In this document: piece by piece, positions 52,244-59,301 of the stretch
Layout of the letters: the number at the start of each line of letters is the position of its first letter
Position numbering within the stretch: the first letter of the stretch is position 1
Assembly: GCF_009696075.1 (NCBI RefSeq)
Contig: NZ_VUMR01000001.1
Location: 1-64,000 of the forward strand
Origin: Holdemanella porci
GTDB lineage: Bacteria > Bacillota_I > Bacilli_A > Erysipelotrichales > Erysipelotrichaceae
Direction of reading: 5' to 3'
DNA: 64,000 nucleotides
Program-made: the position numbers and the translations under genes
Notes under the pieces: model-generated
Told to the model about the DNA's origin: nothing
The model's input: the letters and a program-made list of their open reading frames with translations, nothing else
Databases searched by the model: none

Positions 52244-53371
52244 TTACAAATCTTCAATTTCATATAATAAATCTAAATTTGGTGAAACCGAAAACAAGTC
52301 ATTATCAACTGCATTTCTCAATGAATCCGTACTCTTCTTTAGATAATCGGCCGCATTTATTACCTTAATGACTTGATCATCTTCAAATATTTCTTTCTTT
52401 AAGAAGTTAAAACTATGCTTAGGAAGAGGCAGATCCAATATATCTAAATTATGTGTTGTAAAAAACAACTGACTATTGGGTTTCAACAAAGAAATCATTA
52501 ATGATAAAAAGCCTTTTTCGATATCTGAATGTACATACGAAAATTTTTCATCACAATAATAAAAACTATGTTTATCCGATTTAATAGAAGCTACAATTCC
52601 CGCAATATCAAGACCAGATTTTGTACCACTAGACAACATAGACGGATTTAATATCTTACCATCTTTTATAAGAATCTCTTCCTTTCCCATCTGAATCGCA
52701 TAAGTATCTTCAAGTTCATTTAATTTTATAATTCCCTTAATTGCAGGATCTAATACTTTTAAAGTATGATTCAACACTCTCAAATATTCTTCATTCTCTT
52801 CAATGCGATATCTAGTTTTAAAGAACGCATCAAACGGAAACGAAAATAGCCATGATAAATTCTTCAATTTTTCTAATTCCATAATGTAATTCGTATCTGT
52901 AAAACCTGTCATTATTGAATCTAGTCTTTTTGCACAAGTCTCATAATTTTCTCTTTGCTTAATATCAGTCGACTCAATTCGAATTTTAATATTCTCAGAA
53001 GAATAATCATGATTTTCACTAGGATCAAACTCTGCATTAATTCTGTATAACTTATAAATATCATGATCCATATTCACAAAATCCATTGAAAAAGAAGCTT
53101 TTTTATCTTTATCCGCAATATATGACGTAATAATTTCTACATTTCTTTTTCCAATCAAAATAAATATAGAAAGAATCAGACGACCTAAAGACGTCTTTCC
53201 TGTCGCATTTGAACCCATAATAATATTCACTTTCTTATAGCGAAAATTTGGTAACCCATCCAAATGTTCATGTTCAATATATGAATTCACAATTTTTTTT
53301 GGATACGAAAAATTCACATGAAAATTTCTAAATGCACATAAATTATCCAATTTTAAATCCATAACGATCAT
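52244..53371 (-). CDS. AAA_15/OLD-like ABC-class ATPase, putative defence protein
   Basis: The 375-residue ATPase begins DLKLDNLCAFRNFHVNFSYP, the RecF/SMC-like first strands. Walker A is in IIMGSNATGKTSLGRLIL, an ABC signature-like element in MLSSGTKSGLD, Walker B in FYYCDEKFSYVHSDIEKGF and the H-loop in FFTTHNLDIL. There is no long coiled-coil arm. The DExFSYVHSD pattern is typical of AAA_15 proteins linked to RloA-type and retron or PARIS-like defence. I set the start at the ATG at 53371 (AGAGG upstream). A frame open to 53494 lies upstream of the TTGAGA/TATACT promoter, so it is not the real start. A TOPRIM gene follows. Confidence 0.75.
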   Translation of the reverse strand: MIVMDLKLDNLCAFRNFHVNFSYPKKIVNSYIEHEHLDGLPNFRYKKVNIIMGSNATGKTSLGRLILSIFILIGKRNVEIITSYIADKDKKASFSMDFVNMDHDIYKLYRINAEFDPSENHDYSSENIKIRIESTDIKQRENYETCAKRLDSIMTGFTDTNYIMELEKLKNLSWLFSFPFDAFFKTRYRIEENEEYLRVLNHTLKVLDPAIKGIIKLNELEDTYAIQMGKEEILIKDGKILNPSMLSSGTKSGLDIAGIVASIKSDKHSFYYCDEKFSYVHSDIEKGFLSLMISLLKPNSQLFFTTHNLDILDLPLPKHSFNFLKKEIFEDDQVIKVINAADYLKKSTDSLRNAVDNDLFSVSPNLDLLYEIEDL

Positions 53372-53423
53372 ATTTCTCAACCTCTCTTTTTTTGTATTAC
53401 TTCTACTTATTAGAACTAATATC

Positions 53424-53452
53424 AGTATATACTTATATTGCATTTTTCTCAA
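53424..53452 (-). promoter_or_regulatory. Promoter of the ATPase/TOPRIM pair
   Basis: TTGAGA (53452-53447), 17-bp spacer, TATACT (53429-53424) on the minus strand, about 53 nt before the ATPase start. It is the only good promoter upstream, and it decides the start of that gene. Confidence 0.65.
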
Positions 53453-53490
53453 CCAGAAAAGAAAAGTATAGTTCGTTTGATTTTTAGATA

Positions 53491-53728
53491 TCAAAATGCC
53501 CCATACCTTCTATAGATATGAGGCTTTAAACTATTCCCTTTATCCGGATTGCAAATGATAATACTACCAGCACCCTCAATATATAAATAAGCCTCATACT
53601 TCTCTTTAGCAAATTCAATCAAATGACCTGTATTACCCAACCCTAATACTTTGGATATTCTTTAGACACCCAATTCACTAACAAGAATAATGATTGCACT
53701 TCATCCTGGTATTCCGTATATTCAATCA
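53491..53728 (-). pseudogene. Frameshifted relic of an unknown small gene (repeat copy 2)
   Basis: In one minus frame it reads VIEYTEYQDEVQSLFLLV then NWVSKEYPKY and a stop. One base out of frame it continues KVLGLGNTGHLIEFAKE, KYEAYLYIEGAGSIIICNPD and ends HIYRRYGAF plus TGA at 53493-53491. The join suggests one decayed gene of about 80 residues that lost its start. I do not recognise the family. Its 3' part (53500-53578) repeats at 51467-51535. It fills most of the 354-bp gap between the ATPase start and the carboxypeptidase gene. Confidence 0.45.
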
Positions 53729-54706
53729 CTCTTTAATTTCATAGTTAATAGTTCCATGACCATCTTTGATTTCAACTCTAGCCATGGCACCATTTACTAC
53801 ATACATATGCGGATACGTATGACCAATATCCACCTGAAATACAACATTAATATCAGGTAGTGCTTTTTTAAAAGCGTCTTCATACCCAATTAAATCCGAA
53901 ACATTCTTAAATAGTACACGACCTACCAATATAGCCTTTGTATATTTAAAATACCCCATATACTTCATCTTCAGTAAAGCACGATACACATCACATGAAT
54001 TCATTGAAAAAATATCAAAGAACCAAATAATCCCATCTTCTTTATAACGTTCATTAAATTCTTTTACAAAATCATAAGGCGTGCCCGCCATATCATTTAT
54101 ACTCTCAAAACAACCACCAAGTAATCTACCCGATACACTACAATCACCCACATACTCTGTCTTTGTGTTAAGTATTGGAGCACCATCATTATAAAAATCA
54201 ACATCCTGATGCATAGAACTTGAATGCAATTCACTATTCTTTCCCTTTAAAAAATCAAGACACAAACTCGAATATTCATTAATACTATATTCATCAAAAC
54301 TACCCGCATTAAAACCATACACCGTAGCCAAATCACACTTACAAGTTATGGGAAACAATAAATTTGTAGGATCACTCGCCCCCAAGTACCACTTGGGATT
54401 CTTTTCAATCCAATCAAAATCCATATACGGCAACGTCTCAAACTGAAAGTCACCACCAGCCGCCAACCATATAGCTCCAACACTAGAATCATTCACCAAC
54501 AAATTCAATTCATCAACACGAGTTTTGGCATCAATACTTGGTTCACTATTATTACGAACACTAGCAGTTTCAACAATATGATACCCATTGGATTCAATAT
54601 ACTCTATAGACGCATCAAAACTATCTAGCTTATGCCCTACACCACTCGACATAGCACAAACACCAATTGTATTATACTTCTCATTTAAAAATTTAGGATA
54701 TTTCAT
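53726..54706 (-). CDS. S66-family LD-carboxypeptidase / MccF-like serine peptidase
   Basis: The 326-residue protein fits the S66 family, which removes D-Ala from tetrapeptide murein fragments or, as MccF, hydrolyses microcin C-type nucleotide peptides. The nucleophile serine is in YLGASDPTNLL, the glutamate in LLGGCFESIND and the histidine in VDIGHTYPHMYV, giving the Ser-Glu-His triad. IWLAAGGDFQFETLP is the conserved early loop. I chose the ATG at 54706; a TATAAT box lies at 54734-54729, so the longer frame to 54775 would start upstream of the promoter. No signal peptide: it is cytoplasmic, either peptidoglycan recycling or immunity. Confidence 0.85.
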   Translation of the reverse strand: MKYPKFLNEKYNTIGVCAMSSGVGHKLDSFDASIEYIESNGYHIVETASVRNNSEPSIDAKTRVDELNLLVNDSSVGAIWLAAGGDFQFETLPYMDFDWIEKNPKWYLGASDPTNLLFPITCKCDLATVYGFNAGSFDEYSINEYSSLCLDFLKGKNSELHSSSMHQDVDFYNDGAPILNTKTEYVGDCSVSGRLLGGCFESINDMAGTPYDFVKEFNERYKEDGIIWFFDIFSMNSCDVYRALLKMKYMGYFKYTKAILVGRVLFKNVSDLIGYEDAFKKALPDINVVFQVDIGHTYPHMYVVNGAMARVEIKDGHGTINYEIKE

Positions 54707-54728
54707 ACACAAAAAAACCTCCACACCC

Positions 54729-54756
54729 ATTATAAAGGAAAAACGACAAGACACAA
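54729..54756 (-). promoter_or_regulatory. Promoter of the S66 peptidase gene
   Basis: TTGTGT (54756-54751), 16-bp spacer, TATAAT (54734-54729) on the minus strand. GGAGG lies 11 nt before the ATG at 54706. Confidence 0.6.
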
Positions 54757-54894
54757 AGTCCTGCCGCATTTCCAATAGTTTAAAATAGAAAGGAAGTTTT
54801 ATGTATTAGCACTTAATACACTTTTATTATAATCCCTATACAACCATTTGTCTTTGTACTTTTTAGTGAATTTGTATTAAAATCAGTCATAAAC

Positions 54895-55062
54895 TAACAT
54901 CTTTCAATACTAAATACTGCTTCGAACATAGATTTTCTAAACGAACATCAATAAGAAAACCATTAACATGAATTGCGATATTCAAATTACCATACTCGCT
55001 TCACTTTGTTTCTTAATATTACTATCTACACGAACACTAAAGCTTATTGTATCCATACTCAT
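54895..55062 (-). pseudogene. relB/dinJ antitoxin relic
   Basis: On the minus strand from 55062 the frame reads MSMDTISFSVRVDSNIKKQS then EASMVI and stops. This matches the start of the intact RelB-like gene at 55347-55607 (MDNTTSFNICVDSDILKQ). In another frame NLNIAIHVN, GFLIDVRLENL and later pieces continue the antitoxin pattern. It has at least one frameshift and no toxin gene beside it. The rest of the 571-bp gap 54776-55346 holds no intact gene. Confidence 0.55.
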
Positions 55063-55122
55063 TTATATGGATGTCAATACAAGAGGATAGCCTTAGCCTT
55101 AATAAAATATATTGTGTAAAAT

Positions 55123-55206
55123 CCGATTGATGGTAGAAATACCAAAAACGGTGTACCCTACCAAAACCAAACGGAAAGTGATTGGAAACGTCAGCCTGGA
55201 CCCAGG
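55123..55206 (+). other. Possible transposase N-terminal fragment and GC-rich hairpin
   Basis: A short frame starting ATG at about 55130 reads MVEIPKTVYPTKTKRKVIGN then VSLDPG and stops. The R-K-x-I-G-x-x-x-P-x-[TP]-G pattern is like the start of some IS4/IS1634-type transposases, but the piece is too short to be certain. It ends in a 7-bp hairpin, AGCCTGG/CCAGGCT (about 55192-55207), unusually GC-rich for this region, which may be the end of a lost element. Confidence 0.25.
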
Positions 55207-55346
55207 CTAAAAACAATGAGGACTCGGTAAGATGTTCAGACTCACAACAATCAAATTTAGAGCTTTTACTCTTTTTTTATTCCATTTCGGCAGTCTCAAG
55301 CTAGCGTTTCTTCATTTTCTTAAATATATTTGTTTTCAATGTATAC

Positions 55347-55607
55347 TCACTCTTTCAATACTCTTAACGCTTCCTCTACGTCAGAGTATCGTTTTACCAA
55401 AGGATCACACACAATACGTTCAGCCTCCAACATAGCTGCCATTGTTTCCTTGTTTACATCAAAAGGAAAACCACCTACACAAAGAGACTTATTAAGAAAC
55501 ACATTGATCGCAGTATTCAAATCAACACCTAATTCACCATACATGGCTTCACATTGTTTTAAAATATCACTATCTACACAAATATTGAAACTTGTTGTAT
55601 TATCCAT
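55347..55607 (-). CDS. RelB/DinJ-family antitoxin, orphan
   Basis: The 86-residue protein has the N-terminal ribbon-helix-helix of RelB/DinJ (MDNTTSFNICVDSDILKQCE, then DLNTAINVFLNKSL) and a C-terminal toxin-binding arm (SDVEEALRVLKE). AAAGGAG precedes the ATG. A RelE/YafQ-type toxin normally follows at once; on this strand the next 115 bases (55232-55346) have no such gene. It is therefore an antitoxin without a visible toxin. A decayed copy lies about 285 bp further on. Confidence 0.82.
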   Translation of the reverse strand: MDNTTSFNICVDSDILKQCEAMYGELGVDLNTAINVFLNKSLCVGGFPFDVNKETMAAMLEAERIVCDPLVKRYSDVEEALRVLKE

Positions 55608-55677
55608 AATATTAGCTCCTTTACATTTAAATTTTCATTAAATTATGCTATGCAATTAAGGCAAAAGTAATACTACA

Positions 55678-55832
55678 CTACCCTTTTGCTTTTCTTAACC
55701 CATAAGATATTTCTGCACTCTTTATGGAATCACTTAATTCTTTGATAATTGTCCACTTAACTGTGTATTAATCGTTTTTCCAAATGCATAGGTCGTTCCA
55801 AAGAAACTTTTTTTATTTCTAGTAAGTTTAGA
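55678..55832 (-). pseudogene. Possible relic of an unknown small gene
   Basis: One minus frame reads KKSFFGTTYAFGKTINTQL then SGQLSKN and stops; a neighbouring frame continues ELSDSIKSAEISYGLRKAK to a TAG at 55680-55678. Reading across the shift gives a continuous peptide of about 50 residues. It has no recognisable family and no start, so this is a weak call. Confidence 0.3.
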
Positions 55833-55863
55833 ATCAATTCATTTCAAAGAACAGTTACGTACT

Positions 55864-56031
55864 TCATTTACTGAATCCAAACATTTTTTTGAATTCTTCA
55901 ACATCTTTTAGATCATGATGATCATTTGTTGTTTGAATTTTGATTTTCTTTGTATCCGACATAATACGACAAAATCGATCTATATCAGAACCTTTAATTT
56001 TAAATGTATCTGTAAAACTCTTGATTGCCAT
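55864..56031 (-). CDS. Small hypothetical protein, 55 residues
   Basis: The peptide starts MAIKSFTDTFKIKGSDIDRF and ends DVEEFKKMFGFSK. I place the start at the ATG at 56031, 8 nt after AGGTAGGG; the open frame reaches 56097 without a better site. It is polar and charged with no membrane segment. The composition and its place among toxin-antitoxin remnants suggest a TA-associated or similar accessory small protein, but I do not recognise a family. Codon use looks like that of its neighbours. Confidence 0.5.
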   Translation of the reverse strand: MAIKSFTDTFKIKGSDIDRFCRIMSDTKKIKIQTTNDHHDLKDVEEFKKMFGFSK

Positions 56032-56143
56032 ACAACATACCCTACCTTTCAAAAATAAATAACGCTTACCTAGGCCACAACGGTGTGGAAGACGCATCTT
56101 TTACCCACTTCAGACGTTCCTATATCTATAATACACAAAGTTT

Positions 56144-56181
56144 AACCAACAAAAAAGAGTAGGCGCGCATTCCTACTCTTT
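56144..56181 (-). terminator. Terminator downstream of the cupin gene
   Basis: AAAGAGTAGG (56181-56172) pairs perfectly with CCTACTCTTT (56163-56154), loop of 8, then TTTGTTGG on the minus strand. It could serve the cupin-trpS-galE group. The 163 bases from 56182 to 56344 hold no gene; a plus-strand TTGACG...TATTAT pair there (about 56219-56250) is promoter-like but leads nowhere clear. Confidence 0.6.
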
Positions 56182-56344
56182 ATGCATCCTCTATTAAGTC
56201 GCGATTTAAGAGAATAAATTGACGGATTATTTCTCACAGAAATATTATAGAGAGAAATAGTTCTATGTGCGAAATCGCTTTCACAAAACCAATAGTATTA
56301 TATATCAATTTTGTTTATCATGTTTGCACAAATTAGCAATCTGT

Positions 56345-56689
56345 TTATATTTTTTGTTGAGAATCATAAATAATCAAAGCCATGAAGACAAGATCCTCAT
56401 CTTGTTCATTCAAAATACTATGACCCTTGCCACTTGGCGTAAAATAATGTTCCCCTGGCTTTAAATATAAAGTTCGCTCATGATTATCATCCAGTGTTGC
56501 CACTCCAGAAAGAACGAAATAATCTTCGCCATCTCCATTATGCACATGATAACCAACACTACAACCCTTCTTTAAAGTGACCTTGGCATACACACGATTC
56601 ATACCATGCATCTCTTGAGTACTCATGATATGTTCAAAATGTGCAATACCAGTACCACCCATAAAATTTTCTTTATCTACAACTACCAT
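56345..56689 (-). CDS. Cupin-domain protein
   Basis: The 114-residue protein is a single cupin. It has the first motif GYHVHNGDGEDYFVLSGVA (His ligands and Glu) and the second motif KPGEHYFTPSGKGHSILN, so a metal-binding beta barrel is likely. Members of this type are often sugar isomerases, small-molecule binding proteins or sensors; no specific function can be assigned. It lies 11 nt after trpS with an AGGGG site, so it is the last gene of the galE-trpS-cupin set. Confidence 0.8.
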   Translation of the reverse strand: MVVVDKENFMGGTGIAHFEHIMSTQEMHGMNRVYAKVTLKKGCSVGYHVHNGDGEDYFVLSGVATLDDNHERTLYLKPGEHYFTPSGKGHSILNEQDEDLVFMALIIYDSQQKI

Positions 56690-56700
56690 TTTCTATACCC

Positions 56701-57759
56701 CTAGATCAAAGAATTATCTTTGAAATAATTGATCTTCATACTTGACTTCACTTCATCCAAAGTCTTTTCCGCTGTCGCATACGCCTTTTTCGTACCCTCT
56801 TCTAGAATCTTAACAACTTCAGGAAGTTTAGCCTGCCATTCCAATCTTCTTTCACGAATTGGAGCCAACTCTTCTTGCATAACACTATTTAAGAAACGTT
56901 TCACCTTCACATCTCCTAAACCACCACGCTGATAGTGTGCTTTTAATGCATCCAAATTTTCATATTCCGGCAAATACTTTTCGAAATGCTCTGGCTTACA
57001 GAACGCATCCAAATATGTAAATACACAGTTTCCCTCAATCTTACCAGGATCACTCACCTTAATATGATCAGGATCTGTATACATACTCATAACTTTCTTC
57101 TTGATTGTCTCTTCATCATCCGACAAATAAATACAGTTACCTAAAGACTTAGACATCTTTGCCTTACCATCTGTACCCGGAAGTCTTAAACAAGCACAGT
57201 TTTGTGGTAATAAGATTTTAGGTTCTACCAAAGTTTCCCCATAAATCGAATTGAATTTGTGAACGATCTCCTGCGTCTGTTCAATCATAGGCATCTGATC
57301 TTCACCAGCAGGAACCGTAGTTGCCTTAAATGCCGTAATGTCGGCAGCCTGTGAAATTGGATAACACTGGAAGCCAACCGGAATGCTCGCATCAAATCCA
57401 CGCATCTTAATTTCAGCCTTCACAGTTGGATTTCTTTGAAGACGACTTACAGAAACTAAGTTCATATAATAGAATGTCAATTCTGTCAATTGACTGATTT
57501 CAGACTGAATAAAAATTGTTGTCTTACTCGGATCAATACCACAAGCCAAATAATCCAAAGCCACCTCTAAAATGTTTTCACGCACCTTATCCGGATTATC
57601 AAAATTATCTGTCAATGCCTGTGCATCCGCAATCATAATATAAATTTCATCATATTCTCCAGAATTCTGTAAAAGAACACGATTTCTTAAGGAACCCACA
57701 TAATGTCCAATATGCAATTTACCCGTCGGACGATCCCCCGTTAAAATAATCTTAGCCAT
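56701..57759 (-). CDS. trpS: Tryptophanyl-tRNA synthetase
   Basis: The 352-residue class I enzyme charges tRNA-Trp. It has the HIGH box in DRPTGKLHIGHYVGSL, the IADAQALTD strand, the AGEDQMPMIEQTQEIV segment and the KMSKS loop in DGKAKMSKSLGN. I chose the ATG at 57759 behind TGAGGT; an upstream frame to 57819 overlaps galE and lacks a site. Its length is standard for bacterial TrpS. No T-box leader is possible here because it follows galE by 10 nt. Confidence 0.95.
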   Translation of the reverse strand: MAKIILTGDRPTGKLHIGHYVGSLRNRVLLQNSGEYDEIYIMIADAQALTDNFDNPDKVRENILEVALDYLACGIDPSKTTIFIQSEISQLTELTFYYMNLVSVSRLQRNPTVKAEIKMRGFDASIPVGFQCYPISQAADITAFKATTVPAGEDQMPMIEQTQEIVHKFNSIYGETLVEPKILLPQNCACLRLPGTDGKAKMSKSLGNCIYLSDDEETIKKKVMSMYTDPDHIKVSDPGKIEGNCVFTYLDAFCKPEHFEKYLPEYENLDALKAHYQRGGLGDVKVKRFLNSVMQEELAPIRERRLEWQAKLPEVVKILEEGTKKAYATAEKTLDEVKSSMKINYFKDNSLI

Positions 57760-57769
57760 AAATACCTCA

Positions 57770-58771
57770 CTATAATAATTGTTTCTTCGCAAAATTCCAT
57801 GTGTCTCTACACATGTCATCTAGATTCTTTTCAGCCACCCAGCCAAGCTGTTCCTTAGCACGAGTCGGATCTGCGTAGCAAGTCGCAATATCACCTGGAC
57901 GTCTTGGTTTGATCACATAAGGAATCTTGATTCCATTCACTCTTTCAAAGGCATGCACAATATCCAATACACTATATCCTTTTCCTGTTCCCAAGTTACA
58001 AATATGCACACCCGGCGTATTGTACTTTTCAATTGCTAATACATGACCTTTAGCCAAGTCAACCACATGAATATAGTCACGAACACCCGTTCCATCCGGT
58101 GTATCATAATCATCTCCAAATACACCAAGTTCTGGAAGTTCACCCGTTGCCACTTTCATAATATATGGCATCAAGTTATTTGGAATTCCCTTTGGATTTT
58201 CACCAATCAAACCCGACTCATGCGCTCCAATAGGATTGAAATAACGAAGTAAAGTTACACTCATTTCTGGGTTGGCAAACTGCACATCTGTTAAGATTCT
58301 TTCCATCATCGCCTTTGTAGCTCCATAAGGATTGGTTGTAACACCAAGCTTACAGTCTTCTGTTAAAGGAACCACTTCAGGATCTCCATATACAGTCGCA
58401 CTTGAACTAAACACAATACTTGGAACATGATACTTTTTCATCATTTTGGCAACTACTAAAGTAGTCATCAAGTTATTTGTATAATACTCAATTGGTTTTT
58501 GAACACTTTCACCAACTGCTTTAAATGCACAACAATGAATCACCGCATCCAATTTATTTTCCTTAAATACAGACTCTGTTTTTTCTTCATCTAACACATT
58601 GAATTCATAAAACTTAACATGTTTTCCTGTAATTTTATAAATCGATTCCAACACATCTGGTTTTGAATTTGAGAAATCATCAATCACGACAACATCATGA
58701 CCACTTTCTAATAATTCAACACAAATATGACTACCAATATATCCAGTACCACCGGCAATTAAAATATTCAT
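57770..58771 (-). CDS. galE: UDP-glucose 4-epimerase
   Basis: This 333-residue SDR interconverts UDP-glucose and UDP-galactose. Motifs are ILIAGGTGYIGSHICVELL (NAD), VIDDFSNSKPDVLE, HCCAFKAVGESV, SSSATVYG and the active-site NPYGATK (Y...K). I place the start at the ATG at 58771 behind GAGGT. It may feed UDP-Gal to either glycan cluster and also handle galactose released by the beta-galactosidase. It is followed 10 nt later by trpS. Confidence 0.95.
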   Translation of the reverse strand: MNILIAGGTGYIGSHICVELLESGHDVVVIDDFSNSKPDVLESIYKITGKHVKFYEFNVLDEEKTESVFKENKLDAVIHCCAFKAVGESVQKPIEYYTNNLMTTLVVAKMMKKYHVPSIVFSSSATVYGDPEVVPLTEDCKLGVTTNPYGATKAMMERILTDVQFANPEMSVTLLRYFNPIGAHESGLIGENPKGIPNNLMPYIMKVATGELPELGVFGDDYDTPDGTGVRDYIHVVDLAKGHVLAIEKYNTPGVHICNLGTGKGYSVLDIVHAFERVNGIKIPYVIKPRRPGDIATCYADPTRAKEQLGWVAEKNLDDMCRDTWNFAKKQLL

Positions 58772-58818
58772 ACGTAAAACCTCATTTCTATCCAACATTA
58801 TAACCTATTTTGACCATA

Positions 58819-59301
58819 CTACAAAATAAGAATCTCTTTACATTCCTCTTTGGTTAAAGATACAGCCTTATCCTCAAACCAAAGACAACCATTCTTCTTG
58901 TCATAATAATCAAATTTGATACTACGACCCAATTTCTTTTCCAACTGCTTCTTTTTAACCAGTACAAGTTTAGGATTTAAACACTGATCATAGATCTTAA
59001 AAGCCAAAAGAAACTGTGAAACACTATGACAAAGTACAACCCTCTCATCTTCACACAAATTATCTATATTCTTTTGTTGTGTCAAAACAAGATTAAACTT
59101 CTTTTTCGGATCCCGATATAGGAATGGATAGTACAAATAAAACATCGACTTACACTTTTGACATTGATGTATAAAATACGAACCATCATTCAAGCGAATT
59201 CTAGCGACACTATCCATTTGTGCAATCACAACCGTATCTCTTTTTATCTCAAAAACATGCCCACAATGTGGACATGTGATGGGTATCATTCTTTCTTTCA
59301 T
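58819..59301 (-). CDS. CpXC-domain protein
   Basis: The 160-residue protein has the CpXC N-terminal pattern: MIPITCPHCGHVFEI with a CxxC, then IHQCQKCKSMFYLYYP with a second CxxC, so it probably binds zinc. The C-terminal half is helical and poorly conserved. The ATG at 59301 overlaps the pepP stop (TGATG), giving coupled translation. The function of CpXC proteins is unknown. Confidence 0.8.
   Translation of the reverse strand: MKERMIPITCPHCGHVFEIKRDTVVIAQMDSVARIRLNDGSYFIHQCQKCKSMFYLYYPFLYRDPKKKFNLVLTQQKNIDNLCEDERVVLCHSVSQFLLAFKIYDQCLNPKLVLVKKKQLEKKLGRSIKFDYYDKKNGCLWFEDKAVSLTKEECKEILIL

Noticed and set aside
51723-53371. Calling the ATPase/TOPRIM pair PARIS (AriA/AriB).
   Set aside because: The TOPRIM protein is only 167 residues, well under AriB length, and the ATPase is shorter than AriA; a named type would need profile searches.
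53372-53494. Extended N terminus of the ATPase (start at 53494).
   Set aside because: The extension would begin upstream of the TTGAGA/TATACT promoter, has no ribosome site and overlaps the end of a relic gene.
54707-54775. Extended N terminus of the S66 peptidase (start at 54775).
   Set aside because: A TATAAT box lies at 54729-54734, so the extra codons would not be transcribed.
56219-56250. Plus-strand promoter-like TTGACG-18-TATTAT in the gap before the cupin gene.
   Set aside because: It would read antisense into the cupin and trpS genes with no plus-strand gene or terminator nearby; could be chance in AT-rich DNA.
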